19,486 nucleotides of DNA, taken from positions 1-19,486 of the forward strand of contig CACGSI010000019.1 in the NCBI GenBank assembly GCA_902575715.1, written 5' to 3'. The notes below the pieces were generated by a model that was not told the DNA's origin, ran no database searches, and saw nothing but the letters and a program-made list of their open reading frames with translations. The stretch's first letter is position 1. Each line of letters starts with the position of its first letter. This document shows, piece after piece, positions 16,137 through 19,486 of the stretch. A program made the translations under genes and the position numbers. Source of the stretch: an uncultured SAR324 cluster bacterium. GTDB taxonomy: Bacteria; SAR324; NAC60-12.

Positions 16137-16952
16137 ATGAAGATTAAGAAAAATAAGAGATCTGAAGCACATCCACTTACGGGGTTGCGTTTCTTAGTTA
16201 CCCGTAGAGATAATGAAGAGCCTTCTCTTACCAAAATTCTGAAATCAAAAGGTGCTTCTGTTATTGTTGTGCCTATGGTAAAAATTGAATCTCCTGCATC
16301 TTGGGATTTGTTTGACAATACTTTGCATAAAGTTGATAAAATTGATTGGGCGGTATTTACAAGTAGAAATGGTGTCGAACAATGTATAAAGCGTATAAAT
16401 AAGTTGAATCAATTACCTTCTAAAATCTTTTCAAAAATAAAAATTGCTTGTGTTGGGCAATCAACTGCCAAAATATTGGTTAAAAACGGAATATTTCCTG
16501 ATGTCGTTCCAAAAAAATTCCAAACTGAAGGATTAATTTCTGAATTAAAAAAAAATGAATTAAAAGGAAAAACTTTTTGGTTAATACAAGCAGAATCTCC
16601 CAGAAAATTTTTAATTAATGAGTTAACTAAACAAAATTCTAAAATAATTTTCACACCAGTTTACAAGAGTATACCGATTTTAAAAAATTATGAATTTTTA
16701 ATTGATTTACTTAAGAAATCTAAACTGGATTGGGTCTTATTTGGTAGCCCTTCTGCTGTAAAAAATTTTAAAAATATTTTGCCGAAGGATTTTTGGTTTA
16801 CTTTACCAAATATTCCTAAAATTGGGTGTATTGGTCAAATTACAGCTGAAGCTGTTAGAGGTTTTGGCTGGGATGTAAATGCTAAACCAAATATTCAAGA
16901 TTTTGAAAACTTAGTAGAAAAGATTTGTGAAATAAATTTAAAGCCAATTTAA
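16137..16952 (+). CDS. hemD: Uroporphyrinogen-III synthase
   Basis: Cyclises hydroxymethylbilane with inversion of ring D to make uroporphyrinogen III, the branch-point precursor of haem, sirohaem and cobalamin. HemD is poorly conserved, but the two-domain pattern is clear: LRFLVTRR (17-24), WAVFTSRNGV (71-80), ACVGQSTA (104-111), the linker P-Y pair (TPVYKS, 173-178), WVLFGSPSAV (199-208) and GCIGQITAEAVRGFG (230-244). The 271-residue length is normal. The only usable start is ATG 16137, with AGGA abutting it, so initiation may be weak. There is no hemC or hemB alongside; a hexapeptide-repeat protein follows after 35 bases and probably shares the transcript. Confidence 0.93.
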   Translation: MKIKKNKRSEAHPLTGLRFLVTRRDNEEPSLTKILKSKGASVIVVPMVKIESPASWDLFDNTLHKVDKIDWAVFTSRNGVEQCIKRINKLNQLPSKIFSKIKIACVGQSTAKILVKNGIFPDVVPKKFQTEGLISELKKNELKGKTFWLIQAESPRKFLINELTKQNSKIIFTPVYKSIPILKNYEFLIDLLKKSKLDWVLFGSPSAVKNFKNILPKDFWFTLPNIPKIGCIGQITAEAVRGFGWDVNAKPNIQDFENLVEKICEINLKPI

Positions 16953-16987
16953 TTGTTCACTTAAAATAAAAGTTCATTAAAAAAATA

Positions 16988-18295
16988 ATGTCAACTTTTC
17001 ATTCCATTGAAAAAATTAAGGATCTTCGCTGTCGTGGAGTGATAATTCCAGATATTAATTCTGTAAAAATTGGTAAAGAAATTTCTACAGATAAAATATT
17101 ACCGGGCTCTACTCTATTCCCTTTTGTTCGTATAAATGGGGAAAAAACCAAAATTCATTCTGGGGCAAAAATTGGAATTTACGGACCTGTAACGGTAAAA
17201 GATAGTTGGATTGGAAAAAATGCTATTGTTGGTAATCTTGGCCCCGTTACTTTGAAAGATGTAGTTGTAGGTCCTGAATCTATTCTTGGTTCGGGAGTAG
17301 CTGAAAATTCAGTATTTTTGGGGAAAGAATCATTTGTTAATAATTTTACAACAGGTTATGGGTTCAGAGTTCGAAGTGGATCTCTTTTTGAAGAAGATTC
17401 CTCATCAGCACAGTATACAGATACGAAAATGACAATTCTTTTCCCATGGGCTACATTAGGTAGTAATATTAATTTTTGTGATGTTATTTTAGCAGGTGGA
17501 ACGGGTCCTGATTTGGGCTATTTTAGTGAGGTAGGAAGTGGTACTATACACTTTAACTTTACTATTAGAGGCGATAAAGCCACAGCCTCTTTATTTGGCA
17601 ATATAAGCCAGGGTGTTTTTTTGAATAAAGAAAGAATTTTTGTTGGAGGCAATAATAGTCTTATTGGTCCGTTAAAATCAGATTTCGGAGTGATGACTGC
17701 TGCGGATTCTAAATTAAAAGGAACGTTAAGTAAAGGATTGAATTTTGGTAAGTCACTATCTAATGGATTAGTTCAATATAATCCTAAGATTTTTTTTGGT
17801 GCTTTAGAAATAGTTTCTAAACAATTAAATGTCTTAGGCGAATTGGCTGCTTTATATAATTGGTATAAGCAAATTCGAATTCAATGTATTGCTAAAACTA
17901 AAGAACAAAATTTTGTTTATTCTGCTGGATTGAAAATTGTTGAACTTAATTTTGAAGAAAGACTTTTTCAATTAAACAAATATATAAGCAATTTGCAAAA
18001 CTCAATTGACTTAAATAAAAAGTCTAATAAATTACCAAAAAAAGAAATTCTAGAACAAAGAGAAATATTAAAAAAATGGCCATTAATAGCAAAAAGATTG
18101 GATAAATTATCTAACTTTGAAATATCTGCTCCAGAGCCTCTTATAGATGGTATTTTAAAAATACAGTCGGATAGAAACTTGAACTATACATCACTAATCA
18201 GAGAATTATCAAAAGAATCTCAGAAATTTGGGGAGAATTGGCTATACGGAATTTCTAAGAAAGTCAAAGAATTGTTTAAATTCGAATCAGATTGA
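16988..18295 (+). CDS. Left-handed beta-helix (hexapeptide repeat) protein resembling the GlmU C-terminal half
   Basis: A 435-residue protein whose first 265 residues are a hexapeptide-type beta-helix. The coils read as I/V-x-G-x-x repeats at about 52-118 (KIHSGAKIG, DSWIGKNAIV, VVVGPESILG) and resume at about 155-250, where SGTIHFNFTIRGDKATASLFG (184-204) and RIFVGGNNSLIGP (216-228) match the class often annotated as UDP-N-acetylglucosamine pyrophosphorylase-related proteins. There is no nucleotidyltransferase domain (no GxGTRM-like loop), so the GlmU uridylyltransferase activity is absent. The C-terminal 170 residues are helical and charged with no motif I recognise. It could be a sugar acyltransferase or a non-catalytic scaffold; I cannot identify the acyl donor site. 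It lies 35 bases after hemD and converges with rplT (19-base gap). Confidence 0.8.
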   Translation: MSTFHSIEKIKDLRCRGVIIPDINSVKIGKEISTDKILPGSTLFPFVRINGEKTKIHSGAKIGIYGPVTVKDSWIGKNAIVGNLGPVTLKDVVVGPESILGSGVAENSVFLGKESFVNNFTTGYGFRVRSGSLFEEDSSSAQYTDTKMTILFPWATLGSNINFCDVILAGGTGPDLGYFSEVGSGTIHFNFTIRGDKATASLFGNISQGVFLNKERIFVGGNNSLIGPLKSDFGVMTAADSKLKGTLSKGLNFGKSLSNGLVQYNPKIFFGALEIVSKQLNVLGELAALYNWYKQIRIQCIAKTKEQNFVYSAGLKIVELNFEERLFQLNKYISNLQNSIDLNKKSNKLPKKEILEQREILKKWPLIAKRLDKLSNFEISAPEPLIDGILKIQSDRNLNYTSLIRELSKESQKFGENWLYGISKKVKELFKFESD

Positions 18296-18314
18296 TAGAG
18301 TTTTTAGATAAATT

Positions 18315-18674
18315 TTATACCAAGGACAACTTTTTCTTAACTTCATCAGATATTAAGTCGAACAATTCGGGTTCTTCCATTGCTAAATATGCTAATGTTT
18401 TCCTATCAAGTTCTATTTTTGCATTTTTCAGTCCGAAAATAAATTGGCTATAATTCATACCTTTTTCTCTTACTGCAGCATTTATTCGAATAATCCATAG
18501 TTTTCTAAAATCTCTTTTCTTAACTTTTCTGTCACGATAACTATATTCTCTAGAGCGATCTACTGCATCTTTTACTGTCCGTAAAAGACGACTCCGACCA
18601 CCTCTGTAACCTTTTGCAGCTTTGAAAAGAGAATTTTTCCTTTTTCTAGAATGAATAGCTCTTTTTACTCTCAT
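18315..18674 (-). CDS. rplT: 50S ribosomal protein L20
   Basis: Large-subunit protein that binds 23S rRNA early in assembly and, in enterobacteria, represses its own operon by binding the mRNA. The 119-residue length and the sequence landmarks (MRVKRAIHSRKR, KAAKGYRGGRSRL, RDRKVKKRDFRKLWI, INAAVRE, GMNYSQFI, LDRKTLAYLA) are those of bacterial L20. It is the last gene of infC-rpmI-rplT, 15 bases after rpmI. pheS and pheT, which often follow, are absent; the next gene is convergent. Confidence 0.99.
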   Translation of the reverse strand: MRVKRAIHSRKRKNSLFKAAKGYRGGRSRLLRTVKDAVDRSREYSYRDRKVKKRDFRKLWIIRINAAVREKGMNYSQFIFGLKNAKIELDRKTLAYLAMEEPELFDLISDEVKKKLSLV

Positions 18675-18689
18675 AATTTTTGACCGTAT

Positions 18690-18884
18690 TTAATTGTTTG
18701 CGAGCATCGAATCTACAGAACCTTTGTCTGCTTTAGATACTAAAGTTTTTTGTCTTAATAAACGTTTTACATCTTGTTTTCTTTTTCGCATCCCATGCCG
18801 AAGATAAGCACGTTTCCTTTTATATCTTCCACTTCCAGTTATTTTAAAACGTTTAGCAGCTCCACGATGTGTTTTTTGTTTCAT
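18690..18884 (-). CDS. rpmI: 50S ribosomal protein L35
   Basis: A 64-residue ribosomal protein with the invariant K-T-H-R-G-A-A-K-R-F block at residues 4-13 and a basic middle (GRYKRKRAYLRHGMRKRK). I chose ATG 18882-18884: the frame is open for ten more codons, but only this start gives the family N-terminus (MKQKTHRG). It begins one base after the infC stop (TAA-A-ATG), so translational coupling to infC is likely. The purine-rich end of infC serves as the ribosome site. Confidence 0.98.
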   Translation of the reverse strand: MKQKTHRGAAKRFKITGSGRYKRKRAYLRHGMRKRKQDVKRLLRQKTLVSKADKGSVDSMLANN

Positions 18885-18885
18885 T

Positions 18886-19443
18886 TTATGATTTTCTTTT
18901 TTTGGGTGGTGCAATAATCATATGCATAGACCTTCCTTCGCTTCGAATCGGTTGTTCAACTGAGCCAAATTCTCCAATCTCAGTTTGAAATTTTTCTAGT
19001 AATTCTACTCCCAAATCCTTGTGAGCTATTTGTCGTCCCATAAATCTGACGCCAACTTTAACTTTGTCACCGTCTTCTAAAAACCTCAAAGCATTTCGCA
19101 GTTTAAATTGAAAATCATGTTCTTCAATTTTTGGTTTCATTTTTACCTCTTTAAGATGAGCTACTTTTTGGTTTTGTTTGGCTATATGACTTTTTTTACT
19201 TTGCTGATACTTGAACTTACCAAAATCCATCAAACGACAGACTGGAGGTTTAGCTTTTGGAGAAACCTCTACCAGATCTAAATATTGTTCTTGAGCCATC
19301 TCTAAAGCATCATCAATTGAATGAATTCCCAATTGCTCTCCATCAGCATCAATTATCCGTACTTCCCTTACACGAATCTGATCATTAATGCGTGTTGTCT
19401 CATCGTTTCTAGTTTGAGGTCTTGACCTACGTATTCCTATGAT
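18886..19443 (-). CDS. infC: Translation initiation factor IF-3, non-AUG start
   Basis: IF-3 binds the 30S subunit, keeps it from joining 50S and checks start-codon pairing. The N-domain (INDQIRVREVRI, DGEQLGI, LDLVEVSP, PPVCRLMDFGKFKY), the lysine-rich linker and the C-domain (KEVKMKPKIEEHDF, KVGVRFMGRQIAH, IRSEGRSMHMIIAP) are complete, about 185 residues. The conserved N-domain extends upstream of the first conventional start (TTG 19332, which would delete its first strand). From the in-frame stop at 19453-19455 to that TTG there is no ATG, GTG, TTG or CTG. The start is therefore AUC (19441-19443, chosen here, with GAGAGAAAG directly upstream) or AUA (19438-19440). Non-AUG infC starts are known (AUU in E. 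coli) and give IF-3 control over its own synthesis. It leads the infC-rpmI-rplT operon. Confidence 0.96.
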   Translation of the reverse strand: MIGIRRSRPQTRNDETTRINDQIRVREVRIIDADGEQLGIHSIDDALEMAQEQYLDLVEVSPKAKPPVCRLMDFGKFKYQQSKKSHIAKQNQKVAHLKEVKMKPKIEEHDFQFKLRNALRFLEDGDKVKVGVRFMGRQIAHKDLGVELLEKFQTEIGEFGSVEQPIRSEGRSMHMIIAPPKKRKS

Positions 19444-19452
19444 CTTTCTCTC

Positions 19453-19486
19453 TTATTAATATGAATTAATGGTAGGCGCGGGCGGG
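19453..19486 (-). other. infC upstream edge with a GC-rich tip
   Basis: Upstream of infC come two in-frame stops, an AT-rich stretch and then 16 bases (19471-19486) that are almost all G and C on the plus strand (GGTAGGCGCGGGCGGG). thrS usually precedes infC, but too little sequence remains to tell. The GC-rich tip could be the edge of a structured leader or terminator, or a contig-end artefact. Confidence 0.3.

Noticed and set aside
18886..19332. Shorter IF-3 starting at TTG 19332
   Set aside because: It would remove the first conserved N-domain strand (RINDQIRVREVRI), which is clearly encoded just upstream in frame.

Overview
The window is AT-rich (roughly one third G+C by eye), densely coded and has no tRNA, rRNA, CRISPR or mobile-element signatures. 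It reads as an ordinary chromosomal segment of a Gram-negative bacterium: a periplasmic DegP/HtrA protease with a signal peptide, haem (hemD) and molybdenum-cofactor (moaE) genes, and a queuosine tRNA gene (tgt). The streamlined low-GC coding, the phosphonate-monoester-hydrolase-type sulfatase and the IF3 sequence would fit a marine, deltaproteobacteria-like or SAR324-like lineage. That placement is inference and I hold it loosely.

Layout. Positions 1-867 (minus) hold the N-terminal part of a core-MetE-type methionine synthase, cut by the left edge. A 283-base divergent spacer leads to pgk (plus), followed by a 745-residue membrane protein of unknown function. Its stop codon overlaps, tail to tail, the stop of a minus-strand cluster running from about 12155 down to 4620: moaE, a 2-phosphoglycerate-kinase-like gene with two ATP-cone-like repeats, an archaeal-type cofactor-independent phosphoglycerate mutase, a 924-residue biotin carboxylase/biotin carrier fusion, tgt and a SRAP (YedK/HMCES-type) DNA-protein crosslink gene. 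Gaps in this cluster are 12 to 25 bases. Further upstream on the same strand are a sulfatase/phosphonate monoester hydrolase and gcvH. A divergent spacer (14242-14486) with three inverted repeats separates gcvH from degP (plus). hemD and a left-handed beta-helix protein resembling the GlmU C-terminal half follow on the plus strand. The right end is the minus-strand infC-rpmI-rplT translation operon.

How the genes fit together. The most suggestive grouping is three-carbon phosphate metabolism. pgk makes or uses 3-phosphoglycerate, the mutase interconverts 3- and 2-phosphoglycerate, and the 2-phosphoglycerate kinase homologue would convert 2-phosphoglycerate to 2,3-bisphosphoglycerate. In methanogens that product is the precursor of the solute cyclic 2,3-diphosphoglycerate. 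The kinase and mutase are 12 bases apart, and the next gene is an unusual biotin-dependent carboxylase subunit without a carboxyltransferase in view. This trio is my best candidate for an undescribed module.

A second strong observation concerns infC. Its reading frame has no ATG, GTG, TTG or CTG codon in the N-terminal region, so IF3 almost certainly starts at AUC or AUA, as in the known non-AUG autoregulated infC genes.
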